The notes under the pieces are model-generated. The model did no database searches. It was not told the origin of the DNA and saw only the letters and a list, made by a program, of their open reading frames with translations. Source: Acidobacteriota bacterium (GTDB lineage Bacteria > Acidobacteriota > Blastocatellia > Pyrinomonadales > Pyrinomonadaceae). Taken from it: 13,367 nt of DNA. This document shows, one piece after another, positions 7,165 to 13,367 of this stretch (the stretch's first letter is position 1; each line of letters opens with the position of its first letter). A program made the position numbers and the translations under genes. Location: contig JACCVS010000146.1 of NCBI GenBank assembly GCA_013698055.1, forward strand, positions 1 through 13,367. Direction: 5' to 3'.

Positions 7165-10100
7165 TTAGAAGTAGAGTTTCAAGCCAAACTGAAACTCGCG
7201 CGGCAACCGCGTGGATGTCGGACGACCGAACGTTGACGGCGTCGCAAAAGCCGCGCCGATCCCGGTAAACTGGGTATGGTTGAAAACATTAAAGCTCTCG
7301 GCGCGTAATTGCAGATACCGGCCCTTCTCGCGATTGAAGTAGATATTCTTGGCCGCCGAGAGATTGGTTTGATTCTGTCCGGGCAAGCGCAGAAAAGCGC
7401 GCGGCGAATTGCCATACGTACCAGCCGCCGGATTGGCGAAGGCGTTCGGATCGAAGATGTATGGCAATCCGGTCGGATCCGGCGTGCCTGCCAGTCCACT
7501 TTGCGGATCGCCAACTATGTCTGCGCGCGAGCCGCGTGAAAAAGTCAGGGAATCAGCAGTAATGCGCGGAATCGGCTGGCCGGAGGCAATAGTGGTAATG
7601 CCTGATATTTGCCAGCCGCCCAGCAGGTGACGCAGGGCCGCGTTACTGCTCTTCGAGAAGAAGGGAAGCTCGTAAACGTAGCTCGCACTGAAAACGTGCG
7701 GGCGAGAGGTACGAGCCTCCGCATACTCTGCGGCTTTGTTCAGCGGATTCTGCGGCTCGTCAATAGCATCGCGGTCATTCGTTGCGTCAGCCAGATTCTT
7801 ACTAAAAGTATAGGCAGCCGTCAGCGAAAACTTGGTGCTGAAACGGTAAGTAAAGGAAGAGAGCAAGCCGTGATAGCGTGACCGTCCGCTCGTCTCCCGG
7901 TAATTGATATTGCCGTAACCGATGAATGGCCGCACCGTGTTGACATTGGCAGTGCCGACGCGCACCACATCAGCCGGTTGCGGCTGGTTGATATTAAGCT
8001 GCCGGATTAAATGATCGCCCTTTGTCCCGACATAGCTCACATCAAGCACTGCGTTTTTGAACAACTCGCGCTGAATGCCAAGCGACCATTGCTGTACTTC
8101 AGGAGTGGTAAAATCTGGCGCGTTGGCAATCAAAGCGCGAATCGGGAGCGCGCCGAGTGCGCCGCCGGCTGGAGTTAGCAGCGCAATCCCGCTCCCGCTA
8201 AAAGACGCGCGGCTGTTATATGGCGGATTGACGAAGGCATTCTGCTCGAAGATGCCGACCAGCACCTGATCGTAGTAGAAGCCATAGCCCAGGCGAATGA
8301 CGCTCTTACCGTTTTCGCCAAAGAGCGATCTGAAGATGCCACTCTTAAAATTAGGACTATAGGCAAGACCAACGCGCGGGCTGAAGTTATTTCTATCTTT
8401 CGGAGAAACGGCTTCGCCGAAGCGCGAGGTCAAACCGGCCACAGCGATTCCGTTCAACTCATTGCCCGTCCCGCGCACAAGCGATGAGCAGGCAGCGGTG
8501 GTGCAGGTCGGCACAGCAGCACTGCTGAAAAGTGCCGGGTCAAAGGAAGTCAAGACGTTGTTCTCATCCGTGACAGGGACGAAGTATTGATAACGCACGC
8601 CGTAGTCAAGTGTCAGATTGGGCCGAACTTTCCAGGTATCCTGAGCGAATAATTCGCGGCGTCCGAATTTCAAATTGACCGTCACGTCGACTTGATCTTC
8701 CAGGTAACTCGCCGCTCGCCCCTGAAGGAAACTGGCAAATGCGTTGCCGGTCTGGGTGAGCGTGATGGATGGGCCGCCGGACGCCGAAGTGCCATTCGAG
8801 CCGGCAGTATCGAAGTTGAAGCTGCCTTGCGTGATGTTGCTGGCGTTTTCAGCTTTCTTTTCAAATGAGGCCTCTCCGCCAAATTTGAAGGTATGGTTGC
8901 CGCGCGTCCACGTCACGTTGTCGCGGACGACATGGTTCGTGTATTTAATGTTGAAGCCCTGCGAGGAGAAGAGACTCGTAAAGCCGGTAATACCGATGGT
9001 GGGGACGGCGTTGTTGTTGTTCTCCGGGTAAAACTGCGGGATGGCTTCGCTGCCTGGATAATCCGAGCGGCGGCCACGCCCGATCAGTTGCGATCCAATC
9101 AAGTTTCCAGAGAAGTTATAAGTCGCTTCATTGACAAGCGACGGCGAGATGATGCTCGTGTAGGAGATGGCGAGGACATGACCCGGCACGCGCGTATCAG
9201 ACGTATTAGTGTTCGGCAGACAAGCGACGGCAACGCCTGAAAACAGACCGCAAGCCTCCCGCGTCTTGCTCAGGTCATGCGTATAGCGCCCGAAAAGACG
9301 ATTGTTGTCGTTGATATTGTAATCAATGCGGGTGGTTTCCTGGCGCGTGTTGTTGATGTCGATGTTGCTGGTGGTGAATGCATTGCCAACGCCGTTGGGT
9401 AATGGATAAGCAGGCAGCAGCGAGCGCGCCAGGGGGCTGATACTGGCATCGGGAATGAGGTTGCCGGCAAAGGCACTTCCGTCTGCGCGAAAGATCATCC
9501 CGGAACGGGCCTGAATGACGCCGCCGTTTGTATCAGTCACAAAGAGCGGCGTGGCCGTCACAGTGGTTCCGCTCGTCCCATTAGCCTGCCTGAAAAGTGG
9601 TACTCCCAGGCTGGACGAAAAGTCGCCACTCCGCTGAGCAAACGTCGGGACTGTAACATCCGCGCTCGATGAGCCGCGAGTAATTCGCCGAACCTCTTCG
9701 GAAAAGAAGAAGAAGAGCTTATTACGTCCGCTATAAACAGCGGGGCCGCCCTCGCCGAAACGCGGCAATGTGACGGGGCCGCTGAGCGTTCCGCCAAAGT
9801 TGTTATAGCGCAGTTTGGGAACTGGCGCGTTCAGACTCCCGTCAGCCCTGCGCCCCTGCCGGTTATTAAAGAACCTGTTGGCGTTGAAATAATCATTGCG
9901 GACAAACTCGTAGAGAGAGCCGTGAAAATCATTAGTTCCACCACGAGTCACGACCGTCACCACGCCGCCGCCTGAACGACCGATCTCCGCAGTATAGTTT
10001 GAGGTCAGGACTTTAAATTCCTTGATCGAGTCAACCGTCGGAGTAGAGAGCAAAGTGATATTAGAGCCGACATCCGTATTCGACACGCCATCAACCAGAT

Positions 10101-10689
10101 AATTGACGGCGTTGCGCCTCATGCCGTTGATGGAAATATCAGCGCGACTGGTCAAGCCAAAGCTTGACTCATCATCAAGGCCGGAGGTGACGCCCGGCAC
10201 GAGTTCGGTCAGTTTCAGGAAATTACGATTGCTGAGCGGCAGCTCAATCACCTGCGTGCCGGAGATGAGAGTCTGCCCGGTCGGGCTTTCCTGAAGCAGC
10301 GACGGTTCGTCCGTCACAGTAACTGTCTCGGACAGCGACCCAGCTTCAAGTCGTATCTCAAGCGGGCGGCGGTCTCTGGCATTCAGGGTGATGTTCTGAA
10401 GGTAACGCTTGAATCCTGTTTGCTCGACGGTGACGGTGTAATCGCCCGGGGCGAGCGGACTGATCGAGTAGTTACCGTCTTCGCTTGTCTGAACGCGGCG
10501 TTCCGAGCCAGTTTCTTTCTGCGCAACGACGACAGTGGCATTAGGAATGACCGCTCCGGTCGTGTCCACGACCTGACCGGTGATGGTGGCCGCCGTTTCT
10601 TCCTGCGCGCGCGCGATGTTGCTAGAGAGCAGGCAGCAAGCAAGGGCTAGAAAGAGAGTGCATAGCACACTTTTGAACTGGTGTCTCAT
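7165..10689 (-). CDS. TonB-dependent receptor with carboxypeptidase-regulatory-like domain (Oar-like)
   Basis: This is a 1174-residue outer-membrane receptor of the large acidobacterial type. Residues 1-28 form a signal peptide (MRHQFKSVLC, hydrophobic core, ending NIARA before QEE). About 34-115 is a carboxypeptidase-regulatory-like beta-sandwich (ITGQVVDTTGAVIPNATV). ETVTVTDEP at 121-129 resembles a TonB box. About 140-255 is a plug domain (INGMRRNAVNYLVDGV, then SGGGVVTVVTRGGTNDFHG). The rest is a beta-barrel, ending in the aromatic signal FQFGLKLYF. The start at 10689 is chosen because AGAGGAA lies seven bases upstream and a signal peptide follows; the frame stays open back to 10827, but that stretch shows no domain or targeting signal. 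The mature protein has only four cysteines, in two close pairs (480/490 and 729/734). The ligand cannot be read from the sequence. Neighbours (a secreted glycosidase upstream, nagA downstream) hint at glycan fragments, but relatives with other ligands are common. Confidence 0.92.
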   Translation of the reverse strand: MRHQFKSVLCTLFLALACCLLSSNIARAQEETAATITGQVVDTTGAVIPNATVVVAQKETGSERRVQTSEDGNYSISPLAPGDYTVTVEQTGFKRYLQNITLNARDRRPLEIRLEAGSLSETVTVTDEPSLLQESPTGQTLISGTQVIELPLSNRNFLKLTELVPGVTSGLDDESSFGLTSRADISINGMRRNAVNYLVDGVSNTDVGSNITLLSTPTVDSIKEFKVLTSNYTAEIGRSGGGVVTVVTRGGTNDFHGSLYEFVRNDYFNANRFFNNRQGRRADGSLNAPVPKLRYNNFGGTLSGPVTLPRFGEGGPAVYSGRNKLFFFFSEEVRRITRGSSSADVTVPTFAQRSGDFSSSLGVPLFRQANGTSGTTVTATPLFVTDTNGGVIQARSGMIFRADGSAFAGNLIPDASISPLARSLLPAYPLPNGVGNAFTTSNIDINNTRQETTRIDYNINDNNRLFGRYTHDLSKTREACGLFSGVAVACLPNTNTSDTRVPGHVLAISYTSIISPSLVNEATYNFSGNLIGSQLIGRGRRSDYPGSEAIPQFYPENNNNAVPTIGITGFTSLFSSQGFNIKYTNHVVRDNVTWTRGNHTFKFGGEASFEKKAENASNITQGSFNFDTAGSNGTSASGGPSITLTQTGNAFASFLQGRAASYLEDQVDVTVNLKFGRRELFAQDTWKVRPNLTLDYGVRYQYFVPVTDENNVLTSFDPALFSSAAVPTCTTAACSSLVRGTGNELNGIAVAGLTSRFGEAVSPKDRNNFSPRVGLAYSPNFKSGIFRSLFGENGKSVIRLGYGFYYDQVLVGIFEQNAFVNPPYNSRASFSGSGIALLTPAGGALGALPIRALIANAPDFTTPEVQQWSLGIQRELFKNAVLDVSYVGTKGDHLIRQLNINQPQPADVVRVGTANVNTVRPFIGYGNINYRETSGRSRYHGLLSSFTYRFSTKFSLTAAYTFSKNLADATNDRDAIDEPQNPLNKAAEYAEARTSRPHVFSASYVYELPFFSKSSNAALRHLLGGWQISGITTIASGQPIPRITADSLTFSRGSRADIVGDPQSGLAGTPDPTGLPYIFDPNAFANPAAGTYGNSPRAFLRLPGQNQTNLSAAKNIYFNREKGRYLQLRAESFNVFNHTQFTGIGAAFATPSTFGRPTSTRLPREFQFGLKLYF

Positions 10690-10703
10690 GGTTTTATTCC
10701 TCT
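10690..10703 (-). promoter_or_regulatory. Ribosome-binding site of the complete TonB receptor
   Basis: On the minus strand AGAGGAA (10703 to 10697) lies seven bases before the ATG at 10689. It is the best Shine-Dalgarno match among the genes in this window and settles the start of the receptor against upstream in-frame starts. Confidence 0.7.
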
Positions 10704-10873
10704 TTACTTTGGTAGCAGGTGGAAAGCCGGTCACGTTTACCGAATTCGCACACGCATCCCTACATGGGAAAGCGTTACGCCTGGGTTGATTTGTAAATTC
10801 GTTTGAATGACCGGAAGCCGATTTCAAAAGCGATCATCTCTGAAGGGATGTCGCTTGGTACGATTGCGTTCAA

Positions 10874-10903
10874 GTTATACAACGACACATCTATTCGCAG
10901 CAA
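10874..10903 (-). promoter_or_regulatory. Candidate sigma70-like promoter for the TonB receptor
   Basis: On the minus strand TTGCTG (10903-10898) and TATAAC (10879-10874) are 18 bp apart. The -10 box matches five of six consensus bases and the -35 three of six. It would give a leader of roughly 180 nt before the ATG at 10689. This is a by-eye match in an AT-richer spacer, and acidobacterial promoters are not well defined. Confidence 0.25.
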
Positions 10904-10909
10904 GGGTTT

Positions 10910-10924
10910 TATTGCCGGGCAATA
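10910..10924. promoter_or_regulatory. 15-nt perfect palindrome, possible operator
   Basis: TATTGCCGGGCAATA is a perfect palindrome around a central G. It lies just upstream of the candidate -35 box at 10903-10898, a position suited to an activator or repressor dimer. The one-base centre makes an RNA hairpin unlikely. A palindrome of this size is expected about once by chance in a window this long, so position is its only support. Confidence 0.2.
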
Positions 10925-11055
10925 TTTTCCCCTGGATCGACAAACCTCTGCCCAGGCTGCATCTTCGCCAGTTCTCCATTAAAGTGGAGACCCCTCACCG
11001 TGACTGAGCTATCAGGCTCAGGCCTGCTGTGACACCGAGTTCGCGCTGGCAGAGC

Positions 11056-12408
11056 CTACTGGGCTGGCTGCGATGCCATGTCGAACGCACCTTTCCGCAC
11101 GCGCTGCAAGTAATCGCCTTCCGGGTTTAACGGGCTGCGGTTCAGCGTGAAGTCATAGGAGAACAAAATAATCCCGTCCGCGCCCGCTGCGCGTGCGGCG
11201 TTTATCTTCTCGATTGCCGACTCTGCCGGAACGCGATAAGCGCCGATGCCAGCCCAGACCCGCCTACCCGCTGGCTTAGCCGAAGCGACCGCGACCTCTA
11301 TCTGTTTTCGGAACGTCTCCGTGTCGGTCGTGTAAGCCATAAGGCAGGCCACGTCGAGCACGCCCATTGAGAGCCAGCGACGCCAATCCTGAAAACGGCG
11401 CGTGTGGGCATTCTCGTCATTGGCGAAGACGGCAGCCGAAACCGTCCATCCTGGTCTGCGCTTTTTGACGCCGTAGTAAATACGCTCGACGAGCGAAGTC
11501 ACCTGCTCGCGCTGGAAGTCCGCGAATTGCTCCTTGTAAGAAGCAGCGGCGGCGAGCGGGTCAGCCTTCAGCGCGGTTTCGAGCAGGCGTTTCTCCGGCG
11601 CGCTCAGTCGCGGCTCAAGCCACGTGCGGAAGCGTTCCAGAGAAGCGCGGCTGTAGTCGAAGTCGGGGCTGGCGAAGCGGACGTAATCGAAGTGTAGTCC
11701 GTCCAGCTCATAACGGCTCAGAATGTCCATCCAGATCGAATAGATATGCTCGCGCACAGCAGGGTGCGCGGGACTGACGTAGACGCCTTCGAGTTCTGCG
11801 CGGTTGGCCTTTGACCATTCGACCACCGCCGCGCGGTAACGCGAATCGGACGGCGTCATGTTATAGAGTTCTGTCGCGACGGCGCGGGGTACAGCCAGCC
11901 AGTCAGGACGGGCATTGTAGATGTGCTCGGCCTCAGTCGGCAACTCGTCGAGATTGGCCAGAAGATTCGTGTTGATCCAGGCGTGGACTTTCAGTCCCTT
12001 ACGTTTGGCTTCCGTAAGAGTCGCGGCGAGCGGGTCGAAGTCGGCGGGCTGATCCTTAAGCGCAACGGCTCGCGGCTCCCATTGTGCGCGGTAATAAGAG
12101 TCACCCCGCCCTCGTACTTGCACGATGAGCGTGTTGAAGCCTGCGGAGGAGGCGCTCTCGACCATCGTCTTAATCTTTTCTTTAGAAGTGAGTGTTGTTC
12201 GCACTACCCAGAGGGCGCGCACTTCATTGGGCGGCGGTGGCGCGGCTGGCGTGGTGGCGGGCTTCGCAGCATCCTGCGCTCTGGTTGTGAACGAAGAAGA
12301 CGAAAGCATTAACAGGAAGACGGAGAGAATTGTTAAAGAAGCGGCGAGACGGGCAATGGCCGTCTCACGTCCGACAGATGTTGTTGAGATCATTTCTTGA
12401 CGACCCAT
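11056..12408 (-). CDS. Secreted glycoside hydrolase-like protein, GHL10/DUF187 family
   Basis: The 450-residue protein has a signal peptide at about 1-44 (hydrophobic LAASLTILSVFLLML, cleavage likely after TTRA), then a proline/alanine-rich linker to about 60. From 62 onward it matches the GHL10 (PF02638, formerly DUF187) TIM-barrel fold: NEVRALWVVR, FNTLIVQVRGRGDSYY, KGLKVHAWINTNLL, the hallmark YELDGLHFDYVRF (233-245), VSAAVFAN, ACLMAYT and DGIILFSYD. The family includes E. coli DigH (YddW), which cleaves denuded peptidoglycan glycan strands, and B. subtilis YngK. No lipobox cysteine follows the hydrophobic stretch, so unlike DigH it looks soluble in the periplasm or exported. The start may be ATG 12408 or ATG 12393 (residue 6); neither has a good ribosome-binding site. 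A terminator-like hairpin ends only eight bases before 12408. The exact substrate is unknown; peptidoglycan or another amino-sugar glycan is plausible given nagA nearby. Confidence 0.85.
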   Translation of the reverse strand: MGRQEMISTTSVGRETAIARLAASLTILSVFLLMLSSSSFTTRAQDAAKPATTPAAPPPPNEVRALWVVRTTLTSKEKIKTMVESASSAGFNTLIVQVRGRGDSYYRAQWEPRAVALKDQPADFDPLAATLTEAKRKGLKVHAWINTNLLANLDELPTEAEHIYNARPDWLAVPRAVATELYNMTPSDSRYRAAVVEWSKANRAELEGVYVSPAHPAVREHIYSIWMDILSRYELDGLHFDYVRFASPDFDYSRASLERFRTWLEPRLSAPEKRLLETALKADPLAAAASYKEQFADFQREQVTSLVERIYYGVKKRRPGWTVSAAVFANDENAHTRRFQDWRRWLSMGVLDVACLMAYTTDTETFRKQIEVAVASAKPAGRRVWAGIGAYRVPAESAIEKINAARAAGADGIILFSYDFTLNRSPLNPEGDYLQRVRKGAFDMASQPAQ

Positions 12409-12415
12409 CCGGTCT

Positions 12416-12456
12416 GAAAGAAACGAGGGGCAGAAGTTGGAAATCTTCCGCCCCTC
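12416..12456 (-). terminator. Rho-independent terminator after the right-hand TonB receptor
   Basis: GAGGGGC (12425-12431) pairs with GCCCCTC (12450-12456). After one A-C mismatch, GAAG (12433-12436) pairs with CTTC (12445-12448) around an 8-nt loop. On the minus strand the stem is followed by the T-rich run GTTTCTTTC (12424-12416). It starts 17 bases after the receptor stop (TAA, 12476-12474) and ends eight bases before the hydrolase ATG at 12408, so it probably uncouples or attenuates transcription between the two genes. Confidence 0.75.
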
Positions 12457-12473
12457 AGATAGGTGGCGCTGCC

Positions 12474-13367
12474 TTAGAACTGGTAGCGCGCTGAGACCTG
12501 TATGTTGCGCGGCGAGTATGCGTTGGCCACGCCCGTGATGCGCCCGAAGTTTATGCTGGTGACATCCAGGCTCACTGGGAAGCCATACTGCACGTGGTTG
12601 AAGGCGTTAAAGAAGTCAGCCCGCAACATGAATTTGTGTCCCTCCCAGGGCATCTGGAAGTTCTTGGTAACAGCAAAGTCAACGTTTTTCACTCCGTCAG
12701 CGAAAAACGTGTTGCGCCCGACGAGCGGGAGGACAGACCCGACATCCGCAATCGTCAGCGGGCGGAAAGCCGAAGCGGGTAACAACTGTTGTGAAGTGGT
12801 CGGGTTGTTGATGCTCGCCCCGAGCACGGATGGGTCAAGCAGGACAGGCCGCGCTTCGCTGAAACCATCGAAGTTCAAATCCTGGGCGGGGCTAGTGATG
12901 GTGAAGGGCGTGCCCTTGGCGAGCTTCACGACGGTGGAGAACTGCCACCCGCCGAGGGTCTGCCCGAGGAAGCCGCGCTCGCCTTTAAACCAGGGCGTGC
13001 GGTAAGTGCCATAGAAGGTGAAACGGTGCGGGGTGTGGAAGCGCGAGAGGCCGCGCGCGTCACGCGTGTTGTTACCCGTCTGGTTGGTGTCGCCCGCACC
13101 GACCGCTGTCGCCTCCGATGTGGTGTCTATGGACTTGCTAAAGGTGTAGGATGCCTGGAAGTTGATGTTGTGGCTCAGGCGCTTCGTCCACTCGGCCTGG
13201 AGTCCGTTGTAGTAGCTCCAGGAGCTGTTGCTGATCACTAGGTTAGTCGTAAACAGGCCGTTCGGGCGGCGCTCGTTACTGCGGGGGACGAGTCGGCTGT
13301 ACTCGAAAGCGCCGAGCGGGACGGCAGTCGGGCATGTCGTAGTCGTCAATATTCCGGGCAGCCCCGT
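12474..13367 (-). CDS. TonB-dependent receptor, C-terminal part only (cut by the window)
   Basis: The frame stays open from the stop at 12474 through the right edge, so the N-terminal part lies outside. The visible 297 codons are the end of a large TonB-dependent barrel of the same acidobacterial type as the complete receptor at 7165-10689. Shared landmarks are INFQASYTFSKSID, a FHTPHRFTFYGTY strand, LGGWQFSTVVKLAKGTPF (compare LGGWQISGITTIASGQPI in the other), LRADFFNAFNHVQYG (compare LRAESFNVFNHTQF) and the aromatic C-terminal outer-membrane signal VSARYQF. The two are clearly distant paralogues, not a recent duplication. Domain content upstream and the ligand are unknown. A good intrinsic terminator follows. 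Confidence 0.9.
   Translation of the reverse strand, partial: TGLPGILTTTTCPTAVPLGAFEYSRLVPRSNERRPNGLFTTNLVISNSSWSYYNGLQAEWTKRLSHNINFQASYTFSKSIDTTSEATAVGAGDTNQTGNNTRDARGLSRFHTPHRFTFYGTYRTPWFKGERGFLGQTLGGWQFSTVVKLAKGTPFTITSPAQDLNFDGFSEARPVLLDPSVLGASINNPTTSQQLLPASAFRPLTIADVGSVLPLVGRNTFFADGVKNVDFAVTKNFQMPWEGHKFMLRADFFNAFNHVQYGFPVSLDVTSINFGRITGVANAYSPRNIQVSARYQF

Larger units (their letters stand above)
10690..11055. other. 366-bp spacer upstream of the complete TonB receptor
   Basis: This region separates the glycoside hydrolase (ending at 11056) from the receptor (starting at 10689), both on the minus strand. It should carry the 3' end of the first and the promoter and leader of the second. Visible elements are small inverted repeats near the hydrolase end, CTGAGC (11004-11009) with GCTCAG (11016-11021) and TCTCCA (10973-10978) with TGGAGA (10985-10990), neither with a T-run. 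There is also a 15-nt palindrome at 10910-10924 and a possible promoter at 10874-10903. No convincing gene is present on either strand. Confidence 0.5.

Noticed and set aside
10615..10689. Lipoprotein signal in the receptor because of cysteines in its signal peptide (residues 18-19)
   Set aside because: The residues before the cysteine do not fit a lipobox, and a clear ARA cleavage site follows the hydrophobic core.
10690..10827. N-terminal extension of the TonB receptor by 46 codons
   Set aside because: The extension would bury the signal peptide, while ATG 10689 has a good ribosome-binding site and is followed by a classic signal peptide.
10807..11007. A 66-codon + strand frame in the spacer before the receptor
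   Set aside because: The composition is not protein-like, there is no ribosome-binding site, and it overlaps the likely promoter region of the receptor.
1..13367. Mobile elements, CRISPR arrays, tRNA or rRNA genes
   Set aside because: No transposase, integrase, direct-repeat array, or tRNA-like or rRNA-like sequence was noticed on reading both strands.

Overview
The window reads as chromosomal DNA of an acidobacterium, most likely of the Blastocatellia type. The main reason is two very large outer-membrane receptors of the 'carboxypeptidase-regulatory-like domain plus TonB-dependent barrel' (Oar-like) kind, which are greatly expanded in Acidobacteriota. Base composition is moderately GC-rich and coding is dense. 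This assignment is inference from gene families, not from a marker gene. No rRNA, tRNA, CRISPR array, transposase, integrase or phage gene was seen.

Left part (1-5601, + strand): a glycolate oxidase locus. The first gene enters from outside the window and encodes the C-terminal two thirds of GlcD fused in frame to GlcE, so two FAD-binding subunits sit on one chain. The third subunit, the iron-sulfur protein GlcF, lies downstream on the same strand. Between them is a complete periplasmic gamma-glutamyltransferase (ggt). Gaps are short (57 and 95 bp), so one transcript is plausible, but the ggt-glcF gap is filled by a 67-nt, nearly fully paired hairpin directly before the glcF ATG. GlcDEF would oxidise glycolate (or a related 2-hydroxy acid) to glyoxylate and pass electrons to the membrane quinone pool. 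GGT would cleave gamma-glutamyl bonds such as those in glutathione.

Right part (5765-13367, - strand, convergent with glcF): read in transcription order there is the end of a TonB-dependent receptor, a secreted GHL10/DUF187-type glycoside hydrolase, a complete 1174-residue TonB-dependent receptor, and N-acetylglucosamine-6-phosphate deacetylase (nagA). The order receptor, secreted hydrolase, receptor, cytoplasmic amino-sugar enzyme suggests scavenging of GlcNAc-containing glycans (peptidoglycan or chitin fragments). No transporter, kinase or nagB is visible, so this is only a hypothesis.

Spacers hold clear secondary structure: a good intrinsic terminator after the right-hand receptor (12416-12456), a GC-rich hairpin after the complete receptor (7100-7138), and a REP-like palindrome (7008-7045) before nagA. 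The 366-bp spacer 10690-11055 carries the ribosome-binding site of the complete receptor and probably its promoter. The annotated functions are standard families. What deserves attention is the gene fusion, the ggt insertion, the glcF hairpin and the possible amino-sugar locus.
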